Shown piece after piece: positions 21,970 to 33,400 of a stretch of DNA of 64,000 bases. Under the pieces are notes generated by a model, which did not search any database, was not told where the DNA came from, and saw only the letters and a program-made list of their open reading frames with translations. The translations under genes and the position numbers were made by a program. Position 1 is the first letter of the stretch, and the number at the start of each line of letters is the position of its first letter. Source of the stretch: Codonopsis lanceolata (lineage: Eukaryota; Streptophyta; Magnoliopsida; Asterales; Campanulaceae); NCBI GenBank assembly GCA_013146195.2, contig CM028384.1:70469990-70533989 (forward strand), in the 5' to 3' direction.

Positions 21970-22215
21970 AGAATGCATCAATTTTTGCAGCGCAATGTAA
22001 AATTGAATTAAGTAATTTAAAATGATACAACGCGATGCAAAATTGGATTAGGTAATTAAAATTGATGAATTGCAATGCAAAAATTGATGCAGCGCGATGC
22101 AAAGTTGGATAAAGGAATTAAATAGATGCATCGTGGTTACAATATTGATATAATTTAGATTGATGCATCGCAGTACAAAAATTAATGCAGCACGATCCAT
22201 TTGAATGTGATACGT
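21970..22215. repeat. Degenerate tandem repeats (GATGCARCGCGATGC type)
   Basis: At least four diverged units built on TGATGCAGCGCGATGCAAAATTGGATTA appear at about 21982, 22022, 22082 and 22160. Spacing is irregular (40-70 bp). Noncoding. Confidence 0.6.
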
Positions 22216-22499
22216 AGCGCGTCTCAGACTTATTAAGGGTGTCATAGTTTTTTCGCCCCAAAAAATGACTTTTTACGATTTAAAAAAACACAGTAGTGTA
22301 CTGTAGCAATTGAAAATTTTCAAAATGGACCAACCCGAATTTACCCTCCTTTTCAAGGTATCATAGGCCCAAAAATTTAAGACTAATTCTTGGTCCGGGT
22401 AGTACCACTAGGGCAATAAATCTATCTGTCAAGTTTAACACAATTGCATTCTTTTGGCTCGAATCTGAAACTAATGGTTAAATTATATGGCTCCCTACC

Positions 22500-22834
22500 A
22501 ATTGATTTACGCCCTTGGCAGTCGAGTCATACTCCGCTCGTACTCGATGTGTATTGGGAATGGGTTATATGAGAGTGGTTATAATCCCTTCGTTTCAGGT
22601 AAAGAGTCCATTATACTATTTTGAAATGTTTTATATAAAGAGTTCATTTTCAAAAATTATGCTTACAATTGAATTACGCCCTTGGCAGTAGAGTCATACT
22701 CCGCTCGTACTCGATGTTCATTGGGAATGGGTTATATGAGAGTGATTATACTCCCTCTGTTCCAGGTAAATAGTCCACTATACTATTTTGAAATATTTCA
22801 CATAAAGAGTCTACATTAAAAAATTATGTTTACA
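22500..22834 (+). repeat. 167-bp tandem duplication that includes one end of a MITE
   Basis: 22500-22666 and 22667-22834 are near-identical, both containing ACGCCCTTGGCAG and CATACTCCGCTCGTACTCGA. Each copy ends in the first 80 bp of a Stowaway MITE, but only the right-hand copy continues into the full MITE. Confidence 0.85.
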
Positions 22835-22990
22835 ACTTTCATAATCTTTCATTTTTACCATTCACTTGTATTGTAAGCATATTAATTGTTATTATGTATT
22901 TTTGTAATTATGATCAACTTCAATCACACTAATATATCTCTTAATTATTAGATTTTTCAAATTAGGACTGTTTGGCTGGAACAAAGGGAG
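22751..22990. mobile_element. Stowaway-like MITE, 240 bp
   Basis: CTCCCTCTGTTCCAGG at the left, GGAACAAAGGGAG at the right, TA on both sides. Confidence 0.75.
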
Positions 22991-23256
22991 TAGTATGGTG
23001 ACATAGTGTCATTTCTTGGGAATTAAGGGGTGACTTAGAAAATAAGAAAATGTTGAGTTACCTCTACAAGAGTGGACCCCAAAGAATGGGTCATGTGTGG
23101 TCATATCTCATTCTGACTCCAGCCCAACACATTCAAATAATTTCCCAATGGATGGCATCATTATTCATTTCTTGGTAATCTTATTATTATATACTACTAG
23201 TACAAGTGTTTTCTGGTACCAAGTAATCATAATTCTTTTTCGCATCATTTAAATTA

Positions 23257-23514
23257 CTCCCTCCGTCTCTAATTAATTGTCCTGTTTGACCCGGTGCATA
23301 GTTTAAGAAAAAACAATTGACTTTATTATTTATATTGGTTTAACATATAGTTTTCTTTAAAACCCATATGTATGTGGCCCATAATTAAAGTAGAGTGAAA
23401 AAGTAAGGGTAAAGTGGTAAAAATGATGTTCTAAAAAGGAAAGTTTCAAAGTGGACAATTATTTTGAGACGGACGAAAAAGGAAAAGAGGACGATAATTT
23501 AGGGACGGAGGGAG
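23257..23514. mobile_element. Stowaway-like MITE, 258 bp
   Basis: Ends CTCCCTCCGTCTC and GGGACGGAGGGAG, TA target duplication. It belongs to the same family as the MITEs at 23540, 27344 and 27642 (shared GTGGTAAAAATG and GGACAATTATTTT blocks). Confidence 0.85.
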
Positions 23515-23539
23515 TATTACGGAGTATAAAATAATAGTA

Positions 23540-23797
23540 CTCCATCCATTCTTAAATTATCGTTTTGATAGATTTGATGCTCGGTTTAAGAAAATACATT
23601 TGATTAAATTATTAATATTAGTTTGATGTGTAGTTTACTTTAAAACTCATTTGTATGAGACCCATAACTAAAATATGATGAAAAAGTAATGGTAAAATGA
23701 TAAAAATGTTATTCTAAAAAGAAAATTTTCAAATAAGACAATTATTTTACGACAGACAACAAAGGAAAGTAGGACAATAATTTGGGGACAGAGGGAG
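23540..23797. mobile_element. Stowaway-like MITE, 258 bp
   Basis: Ends CTCCATCCATTC and GGGACAGAGGGAG with TA on both sides. Same length, family and orientation as the element 25 bp to its left. Confidence 0.82.
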
Positions 23798-23861
23798 TAT
23801 ATGTTATCTTCGTTCTTTAAAAAGAGTTTCATTTGATTCGATATACAATTAAAAAAAAATA

Positions 23862-24640
23862 CTCCCCTCGTTCCAAAATATGTTATGTTGAATCGGCACA
23901 CGAATTAAGAAAAATAATTAAATTGACTTTTAAATAGGTATGATAAGTAGTTTCTTTAAAAACCTATGTGCAAGCAGGTCATAATTAAAGTATGAAACAA
24001 AGGTACGGGGAAAACAGTAAAAGCGTTTCTCAAAATTATTGTTTTGTTAGACCTGACATTTTAATGAAAAACTATTGACTTGATTATTAATATTATTATA
24101 ATGCTTGATTTCTTTAAAACCTTATGTGTATGTGGCTCATCATTAGGCATGTTAATTACAACCTGGAACCCGGTGATATACCCGACCCGACTGGAAAATT
24201 ACTTGACCCAACTCACGAGTTAATTTTTTTTTGTCGAAATGGGTAACATGTTTCAACCGAAAAAAATATTGACGAGTTGGGTTATAAAGCTGGTCGAACT
24301 TGTTAGCTATTTTGACCCGATAGTTTTTACTCTATAAATTTATGAAAACTTGGGGGGGGGGGAGATTCGAGTTAAGACGGGTTGACCCGTTTTAACCCGA
24401 CTTGATTCTACACGACTTATTTTGACCTGCTTGATAATCAGATTCTAATGGGTTTCGATTTGTTATCCGTTCTATCCCGACCCGATACACCTAATTGCTA
24501 GACCTATTCATAATTAATTAAAATAAGAAGAAAAAGTATGTGTAAAATGGTAAAAATGTTGTCCTAAAAAAGAAAGTTACAAATAAGACAATTTTTTTAG
24601 GAGAAAAATAAAACAATAATTTTGAGGCGAATATAGTAAA
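23862..24640. mobile_element. Composite of truncated Stowaway-like MITEs
   Basis: Starts CTCCCCTCGTTCC after TA and follows the family consensus to about 24035, then restarts in the middle of a second copy. That second copy is interrupted at about 24138 by a hAT-like insert and resumes after 24506 (GTAAAATGGTAAAAATGTTG). The right end is decayed. Confidence 0.5.
24138..24506. mobile_element. hAT-like element nested in a MITE
   Basis: Left TTAGGCATG and right CACCTAATT are inverted. The interior is rich in GACCCGAC/GGGTTGACCCG motifs typical of small plant hAT elements. MITE sequence continues on both sides. The flanking 8-mers CTCATCAT and CTATTCAT agree at 6 of 8. A G-homopolymer lies near 24351. 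Confidence 0.5.
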
Positions 24641-26149
24641 TTTTACAAGCAAAACAATTGTTTTACGACGAACAAAAAATTAAAGCAAAACAATAATTTA
24701 CTACTGAGATTGTAGAATTTTGTGTGTTTTTCAAAGATATCTATTTGATAGCCCAATAGGTTGGCCAGTGGCTTGACCCATAATAGCATGTACAATGGTT
24801 TTGTGAAGTCAAACTAAAAATATAATTAAATATTTTTATAAAAAAATGATTAGAAAAATTTAAAAAAATCATAGAATTTTTTTCTAATATCAAAATGAAA
24901 ACAAACTAAATATCTACTTATAGGTAAAAATATGTACTTTAATTCAGGGAAAAAATAAAAAATAATATTTTTTTTTGCTGAAAATTCATCAAGAAAGACA
25001 ATGGGGGGGGGGGGAAATAAAATAATGACCACTAAAATGTTGGCACATGGAAGAGGGGGGGGGGAAGGGAGGTGCATACCTTGGATTTGGAACCGTTTGG
25101 GGTTTTCTGGTGATTTCTTTTTCTTCAAATCTTTAGTTGATTTTTTAAAAGATTCTACTAGATCTTCCTGCCTGTGCCTATGGCACGGTATCGGTATGAA
25201 GATGATCAGTGTATGAAGTGAGTATGATGTGAATAAATTAATATATGTTTGATATTTTGTAGGGGTCGGATCAATGTATATTACACAAAACAAATACGAC
25301 ATCCCAAAAACTAAAGAAAAACACATTTTATTGGCCGTAAAATTTTGTAACTTATCTAAAAAGAATATAATTAAACATCCAAAATCATTCTCGCTCATAC
25401 ACACCAACCCAATACATATTAATTGAATTAAACTTAAAAATGATAATCTCAGAAAAAATTCATAAAATGAATTGAATGAGACGGAATGAACTAAAAAAAG
25501 ACTATTCGAAATCGAAATCAGAAAGATTTCAGACCAATATGGGAAAATTAGCACAATTTTTTTTTTAAAAAGAAAGAAATTAAAATTACAAATATTTAAA
25601 ATTACAAAAATTAATTACAAAATTTACGAACAATTTTTTTAAAAAAACTAAATCTAGGCCGGGCAAAAAATTGAAATTTCATTGATTACGATAACAATCA
25701 ATTAAGAAACTACAAATTAAATATTTATAAAACACTAAATCTAGGCTAAAGAAACTAGATAATTAAAGCGATAAGATCTCAATAAAACAATAACAGTCAT
25801 TTATATTCTTGGATAAATCTTCCTTGGGCTTGCTCTAATGAACTTGTCTCTAAAGATATTTAGTGGGATGCCCCGTATTCTAAGTATAAAATCTATTGAT
25901 TCAACGGATGAGATATTCATAATTATTTTTTTGCATCATTTATATTATAATAAAATAAATTTATACTACAATTATATACTTCTTTCGTTATTAAAAAAAG
26001 TCTTATTTAACTCATTACACATATTTAAAATAATTGACTTTTTAAAATAAATTTTATAATGTCCGAAGATGTCAATGTGATAACCCCAATAGGTTGATTG
26101 GCGTAGTGACTTGTCCACGACTAATTTTCCTTGTAATCCGATCTATTTA
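24641..26149. other. AT-rich intergenic sequence, no gene supported
   Basis: Two G-homopolymers (near 25003 and 25056) and long A/T runs. An open frame of 234 codons on the minus strand (24850-25554) has the composition expected of random AT-rich sequence and was not accepted. Confidence 0.5.
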
Positions 26150-26876
26150 GGCTCAGTTTGTTTCATAAAAAAAATATTTTTTTGAAAATATTTTTTTTAT
26201 ATTTGGTAATATTAGAAAAATATAATTAACGTAAAAAAAATTCGAGTCCACGAAAAATGAAGCCTTTTTTTTGCAAAAAATGACTTAAAGATTCATTTTT
26301 TGTAAATTATTTTCCAAATATTTGAGCACTCATCCGCCACGTTTCACAATTACACATATTTGCATATACGCACAATATTTCACTCACTAAATAATTTTTT
26401 TAGAAATATAAATGAAGTTTTGCATACTATTTATAAATTATAATTTTAATAAATACTCACTACATCATAAAATTAGTGTCAACTATATTATTTAGGGACA
26501 TCCCAAACATTATCAAATTTTCTTTTTTAAAACATTTTTTTTCATATCAATCATCAAAAAAATTATTTGCATTTGTGAGATTGAAAAAAAATGAATTTTA
26601 TTGATTTGACACCATTAATGATAAATTAAGGATTACTAAAAGAAAATTAACTAAAATTTAACATTATCTTATATTTAATATGATCATTAATATTATAATA
26701 CACTTTTTACATTTATTCATAAATTATTTTTTTGTAACATATTTCGTGCATTTGTCAAACATCCAAAATTATTTTTATCATATTTTCAAAAAATTTAACA
26801 AATACCTAAAAATAAAATCTTTTTATTTTTCAAAAATTATTTCTAAATATTTTTTTTTTGTGAAACAAATGGAGCT
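26150..26876. mobile_element. MITE of about 725 bp with 30-bp terminal inverted repeats
   Basis: Left GCTCAGTTTGTTTCATAAAA; right in reverse complement GCTCCATTTGTTTCACAAAA, continuing as A-rich arms. A start of this type (GGCTC..TTTGTTTC) resembles plant hAT-like MITEs. No target duplication was identified. Confidence 0.55.
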
Positions 26877-27343
26877 TCGGTGAGATATTTTGCATTTGTG
26901 GTAGGATGTGAGAGAAAGGAAAAGGGCAAAAGAAAAACATAATGATTGGGGATGTTGGATACAGACCCAAGGGTGGGTTTGTAGAGCTGTCAAACTACTT
27001 TAGCCCAAATATTGGATATATCTATGATTGTCAAAGTTACTCAAATTATGCCAAATTTGCTTTCAATATGCTTCTTGTTTTCCTTTCTTTTTTCTAGTAC
27101 TAGTACAGTAGTACTACCTACTTCCTTGGTCTCCACTGTCCAACCAAGTGGAAATTATTGAATTATTGAATTGTATCTTTTATACGAGTTTAGATTTTTT
27201 GTACTATTTGTATGTATTATTGATATATTATTTTTTATCTTAATCATTGGTTGAGATGTAATGATTGGGATGCAATGGTGGAGATGAAAAGTAGTATACT
27301 CGTGATACACACAAGTGGTACAGGAGATCTGACTCCTTTTATA
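26877..27343. other. Intergenic, nothing recognised
   Basis: No ORF, no repeat. Confidence 0.5.
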
Positions 27344-27601
27344 CTCCCTCTGTATCTAAATTATTGTCTTGGTGGACTTGATGTACAGTTTTAAAAAATA
27401 CATTTAACTGAATTATTAATATTAATTTAATGTGTAGTTTATTTTAAAACTCATATATATATGGTCCATAATTAAAGTATGATGAAAAAATAAAGGTAAA
27501 GTGGTAAAAGTATTACCCTAAAAAAGAAATTTTCAAACAAGACAATTATTTTAGAATGAACGAAAAAGTAAAGTATGATAATAATTTTGGGACCGAAGGA
27601 G
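27344..27601. mobile_element. Stowaway-like MITE, 258 bp
   Basis: Ends CTCCCTCTGTATC and GGGACCGAAGGAG, TA target duplication. Same orientation as those at 23257 and 23540. Confidence 0.8.
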
Positions 27602-27641
27602 TATAATTTTTTTTAGCTGTAAAACTAATAACAATATTATA

Positions 27642-27871
27642 CTCCCTCCGTCCCTAAATTATCGTCCTCCTTTCCTTTTTCGTCCGTCCCAAAATAATTA
27701 TCCACTTTGAAACTTACCTTTTTAGAACATCATTTTTACCACTTTATCCTTACTTTTTCACTCTACTTTAAAGGAAACTACACATTAAACCAATATAAAT
27801 AATCAAGTCAATTACTTTTTCTTAAACTGTGTGCCGAGTCAACCCAGACGATTATTTAGGGACGGAGGGAG
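27642..27871. mobile_element. Stowaway-like MITE, 230 bp, inverted
   Basis: Ends CTCCCTCCGTCCC and GGGACGGAGGGAG, TA target duplication. It belongs to the same family as its neighbour 40 bp to the left but in opposite orientation, so the pair can form a long hairpin. Confidence 0.85.
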
Positions 27872-28004
27872 TATTTAATAGTTCTATGAAAAACTAATTC
27901 TTTAATTTGGTTGTACCAAACTGTACTATGGAATTGTGTACTGAATAGAGTGCTAATAGCAATTTTCTATAAATATCTGTATGTTTTGCATTTTATATTT
28001 TACA

Positions 28005-28735
28005 TAAAGTTGTCAAAATGGATTGAGCCCGTTGGGTTGGTCCGTTCCGTCACTCAGAAAAAGTGAGTTGGGTTGGAAAAATATGAACCCATTAAAAAGT
28101 GGGTCAAATGGGTTGAGCCCACGGTGGGTTACGGGTTGAAGGGGGTTGGGGTGGGTCGGGGCGGGTTGACCCGTCATATACTAGTTTCAAATAACCAAGT
28201 CATAAGTTTAAAATAATTAGTTTAAATCATTTTCGCTCAAAATGTAAGATTATTTTTTATATATGAAATATTAGTAAATGATTTTGAATTCGTTCAAAAA
28301 GTGGCACTTATAACAACTAGAGATGTCAGAATAAGGTATATTAACCACAATATTTATAGAAAGATGATTATAAGAACATACAAAAATAGTAATGATAAAA
28401 TCGTTTCTTATTTCTATTTTTTTCTCATTTTATACTATTAATATTAGAGAAAGCTGTTAGAAAACACTATTAAAAATATAATAGTAAAAAATATATTATT
28501 TTTTAATGAATTGTGACATTTTTTGTGTTATTTATGATTATTTTTATTATTTAGATTAATTAGGGAAAAAATTGGTGAGTTGGCCCGCCTAACCCACAAC
28601 TCAAGATGAGTTGGGTTGGGTTGAGAATTTCCTGGTCCACCACATTTTATGGGTTGACCCGCCCCGCCCGATCAAATGGTGGGTTATAGCGGGTTGCAGG
28701 TTGGCCCGTCCCGCCAACCCACCTTGACAGCTCTA
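28005..28735. mobile_element. Non-autonomous hAT element, 731 bp, perfect 8-bp TSD
   Basis: Left TAAAGTTGTCAAAATGG and right (reverse complement) TAGAGCTGTCAAGGTGG are inverted copies. ATTTTACA flanks it exactly (27997-28004 and 28736-28743). Both ends are rich in GGGTTGG/CCCGCC. No transposase. Confidence 0.88.
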
Positions 28736-28941
28736 ATTTTACACCAAGACCCATGTGCGCGTAGAACATTTTCATTAACGTACAAAGCAACTGAAGAGTA
28801 AAATGAAATTAAGTGACATCCAAAAAGGGGAAGATTTGAAAGTGGCACACAATATTTTTGTGAAGGGTAGGACTATCCACACTCTAAAGCTTGCTCTTCA
28901 CATTCTATTTTCTACATTGAATTGTTGCATTTCGTGATGTA

Positions 28942-29323
28942 CTCCATCCGGATTTATATATAAGCAAAACTAACCGATTTCACACAGATTAAGAAAGTAA
29001 GTTAAATTAGTTAAATTACCTTTATTTTATATAAAACAAAAATATGCTTACTAAAATGTCCTTAAGCATCTCACTCAAAACTGATGACAATTAATGTAAT
29101 ATTAACTCATTGTCATTAATTCATTATAACTTATTTTATAATTAATGGCTCTTTGTGTATAGGTAATGTGCACACATCTTAAAAAACAAAAGAATTAATA
29201 AGAGATATTTTTAATATCAAACTTCTTGGAAGTTATGAGTAGAGTTTAAATATGATGATTTTTGCTTATATTTAAGTCCACCAAAATTTAATATTTTTTG
29301 CTTATATATAGGTCCGAAGGGAG
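28942..29323. mobile_element. Stowaway-like MITE, second family, 382 bp
   Basis: Ends CTCCATCCGGATTTATATAT and CTTATATATAGGTCCGAAGG, TA on both sides. Longer inverted ends and a different interior from the 258-bp family. Confidence 0.8.
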
Positions 29324-30348
29324 TATACATTGTAGAAAATAAGGTGTGAAGAATAAACTTTCGGGTATAGATAGCCCCCACCCTTTCTGAAATTAGCTAA
29401 AATGGAATTATGATTTATTTTTTATTTTTTTTGTGAAAAAAGAAGGGAGGTGTTGTATTATAGACCCCTGAAAATCATTTTGTCCACTTGGGGTGGGGGA
29501 TGGAAGTTGAGGTAGCTTTCTCTAGGGACAAGGAGGAGGACAATGATAATGTCACCACTGATAATAACCTGGTCACTCTGAATCTCATATCATTGTGTAG
29601 CTTCAGAATGAGATCCAACTTTATATAGAAAGCCAAAAATATATAACAAATATATATATATATATATATATATAAGAAAGGATTTTCATAAAATAATCTA
29701 CAAATGCTAAGGTAGTGAGACTCAAAATCATCAAGTTGAATACACTTGAAAGGTTACATGGTAACCAAACAATTGAGGTGTAAGTGTGTGTGTGTGGGGG
29801 GGGGGGGTGTTGTGAATGTGCATGGAGATATGAGAGTATGATAGACTAGCATAATGAGCTTGAAAGTTGAATGGAAAGAAATGTGTATAATTGAAGTCAC
29901 TCAATGCAAAACATGGACACAATACATTAAGCTGTTTGACCAAACCAAAAAGGTCTTCTGTAGGAGAAGACTGATAAAGAATCATCTCTTCTAGAATAAG
30001 AAGCACCATTACAGACATTTTGACCCTCAAAAAAGTCTTCTACTAAAAGCATGGGTTTATTGCAATAGAAAACTAGACATCATCAAAAAGAACCAACTCT
30101 ACCTGTGACACTTCAGCTACACTTCATCAACTTCAAGCCCCATCCATCCCACTGCACATTGTCTCGAGACTCGAATATGGTATACATTTACATACAACTA
30201 CAACACGGGATTTGATTGTGCGGTCCAAACTTCTCAGGCTATTATACTTGCCGGTTGACATGATCAGACTTGCAAAAGTTTCCTGTCATCAGTTACGGGT
30301 CCGTTACATTTCCTTGAACTTTATCCTCCACCTCCACCCACCATCTTT
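29324..30348. other. Intergenic; 3' flank of the 30.4-kb gene
   Basis: Holds (AT)n at 29650-29675 and a G/TG tract near 29785. No gene seen. Confidence 0.5.
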
Positions 30349-30354
30349 TTTATT
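30349..30354 (-). terminator. Possible polyadenylation signal
   Basis: AATAAA on the minus strand about 75 nt downstream of the stop codon of the multi-exon gene. Confidence 0.45.
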
Positions 30355-30428
30355 AGAAAGTAACACCCATTATAAGTTATCTCAATCTACTCTCGAGTAT
30401 TTGAAAGGGAGGATTATTCTAGGCTAAA

Positions 30429-33400
30429 TCACTGACTGTCGAGCTCACCTGGATATTGTCGGCTCCAACCACCTGTCCCAGCTTTGCGCTCACCTCGCTT
30501 TCTTTTGTTCTTGGGGAATTGGAACTCTGAGGCTAAACATGTTTTTGGAGTTGATTGCTCCTGAGACACCACTGCAGTTTTTATGCCAGTGTCAGATTCA
30601 TGAGCTGGGTTGGTGGTCACTTCTTCTCCACTTTTCTCCTCTTCTTCACGCTTTACTGTGGGTTCATCATCATGGTTCTGTCTAGAGGTGTGCCCCTCTG
30701 CTTCAGCAGTTTGGTTGTGTACCAGAATGTTATCCACAATCTGCACTTATCAACATGAAAAGTGGAGTGAGATTCAAGATACCTAATATTTTCACTTTTG
30801 AGTTACAACTGCATGGAGATAAACAAAAACTTATGATCTTTCTAGTAAGGGACCCACAGTCACAGAAATTAATACACAGACACACAGTTACCGACTTGAA
30901 ATGAGAAGCCAAAACCAACATTTGATTTTCCAAGTACAATATTTACTCATTTAAATGTGAGGATCAGATAGATGTTCAACCCACCTCTAATGAGCATGAT
31001 GTTTAGCTTAGAGAAACAGACTATTTGTATGACTAATAATGCCATCACCCCCACCCCACCCATTTTCCCTCCTCGCCGCTGGAGACAAGTACAAACCAAT
31101 TTGTTCATAAATATTGTGACTCTGAATTACCAGAATGTAAAATCATATACAGTGAAATAAAATAATATACAGAAGATAAATGGCTTACATTTTCACAGGA
31201 ATCTCCAATCTGTGACTGATTCTGGGTGACAACAGTAGAGGTCAATAACCCAACAGTGCTTTCAATTATATCAGGAATAGCAATAGCTTCTCCATAGCTA
31301 GAAACTGCACTTTCAGGCATCACCAAATCTCCCATGTCATACTCTGATATATGTTGAGTGGGAGCATATATTCCACCCACTGAAATTGTCTCACCATTGC
31401 AAGTAGAGAAAGTAGGGCTAGGAACAGAACTGGTCTGCATATCGCAAGGCACAAGGTGGCTTAAATTCTCAGAGGAAGAGAACTTTGCAGCATTTTTGGA
31501 CATCACTAAATCAAGTTGGGCCTTCAATTTATGAACCCGAGAGTGTACAGTATCAATCTTTCGAAGAATCGGCACCAGAAGGACATTATCTTTATCTTCA
31601 AGAAATGGCCAATTATTATTATTGCTCTCTTCAAGGCCAATGGTGTTTTCTTCTGCAATCGCTACCTCCCACAAGAAGAAACAGAAGTCAGATTCAGGCT
31701 TCAAATGATCATTTAAGAATTGGGACATATAAAACAAAGCAGAACTAGCAGTGACGCATAGGAAGAACACACAATGAAGAAGAAGCTAAGAATTAGAAGA
31801 TGATGATAGTGCACCAAAATCTCACTGAGCATTTATAAGGCCAGCTAAGAATTAGAAGATGATGATAAATAAAACAATTATGCACCAAAATCTCACTGAG
31901 CATTTATAAGGCCAGCCTGTGGATGACGCTCCATTGATGCATGGTCGATTTCTTCGCCCCTCCCCCTCCGGATGAAAGTGTAAGTGGAACTTTATAGTAG
32001 TCCCGACAAGAAACTCATTAAGATGATACATTGTAGCAAACAAAAATCTTCCTCACCCCCTCCCAACCAAACCAAAACAAAAAAGGGAAGAGGAGTCTTG
32101 GATTTTACTTCGGAAGCTTACCATTTATTATGGCAGAGCTGTTATCTGATATTCATATAGGTCGTTTCACAAGAATCTTCTTTTTGGATAGGAAGCTCAC
32201 CAACTATTTTCCTCTGTTGGTACAAGTTTACCCGAGTTTCTTCAAATTTCTTTAGAATATAATAAAATTGACAGCTGGACTTGTTTTAGGCAAGAGTACC
32301 AGCCATCAACTCTAGTTTTTTAGAACAAACAAGCTATTGGTTTTTTTCTTGGTTTCCAAATTAGAAACTAGGGTTCCATTAATATGAGATATACTCGCAG
32401 CTACATATTGACCTGAAACCAATTTTTGAAGCTAATAATCCACCACAAACATGAAGAAATATACACGCATACCAGTATTTTGAGGTGACGAACCATGTCT
32501 TGTTTCTAACTGCCTCGAGCTTAAAAACTGAAGTAAATATTATGCCTTGATGAGCTATGTTCATGTTTTTATGATAAAACAAGAAGGTTATTTTAAGAAG
32601 AGAGAATGTACAGACAAGATGGAAGAGAAATCGACCTAAGAGAAAAAGAAGACAATAAAAACAAAAAAGATCAACGAAAATGCATTTCAGTAATGCCAGA
32701 TGACACAAGTAGCCACACCTCGAAAAGCACCCCAAGTCGATGCCCAAAAAGAAGCAATGAAGACCACTCAACTCAAAACCGCAAAGCAGTGATCCCAAAA
32801 AATGCCAGGGTTCCTCTCTGTCCAAGAGCACCAGAGGATAGCAAAACGACCACACCTCCAAGATGCTCATCCTTCCCACTACCAAAGCGCCCCTTAAATG
32901 AATCAAGAGAAAGGGACTCCCTGAAACATGGCTAACCCAATCCTCCTCAATAATACCAAACAGATTATCCCAGAGAAATCTGGGTTATGTTAACCTCTAT
33001 ATTTGACATTTTTTAGAAATTACGGTTACAAAATTGGTGGATTATCACATTTTGCCCCCAAAATGCTGTCTTAAAGAGTGACCTGTCTTTGATATGTTGG
33101 TGCTTTGAGAGGCGGAACTGCTTCAATCAACCTTCTCACACAATTTCATTATATTCACTTTTTTATTTTTCCTCCCATATTTTCCTCCTTAATTATCTTC
33201 ATCTCTTTCCTAAACAGCCTCAGTTGATTTCTCAGAATTTCTTCCCCAAAGTCACTTTAATTCAATCCTTAATTTATTTGGAGTACTTAGATATTATCAT
33301 ATACTCATAGGAGTCGCTTGGTAGCAAGGAATATGATTAAGGCCGGATAGGATTAATAAGCCGAATTTACGGGTGTTTGGTACCAAATAGACGGTCTAGA

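Noticed and set aside
24850..25554. 234-codon open frame on the minus strand
   Set aside because: Composition (Phe, Ile, Leu, Lys, Pro runs) follows AT-rich and G-homopolymer sequence; no domain, no splice context, no homology I recognise.
32379..32906. 175-aa ORF as a host gene on the minus strand
   Set aside because: It covers frame-shifted LINE C-terminal sequence within an intron; the LINE reading explains it.
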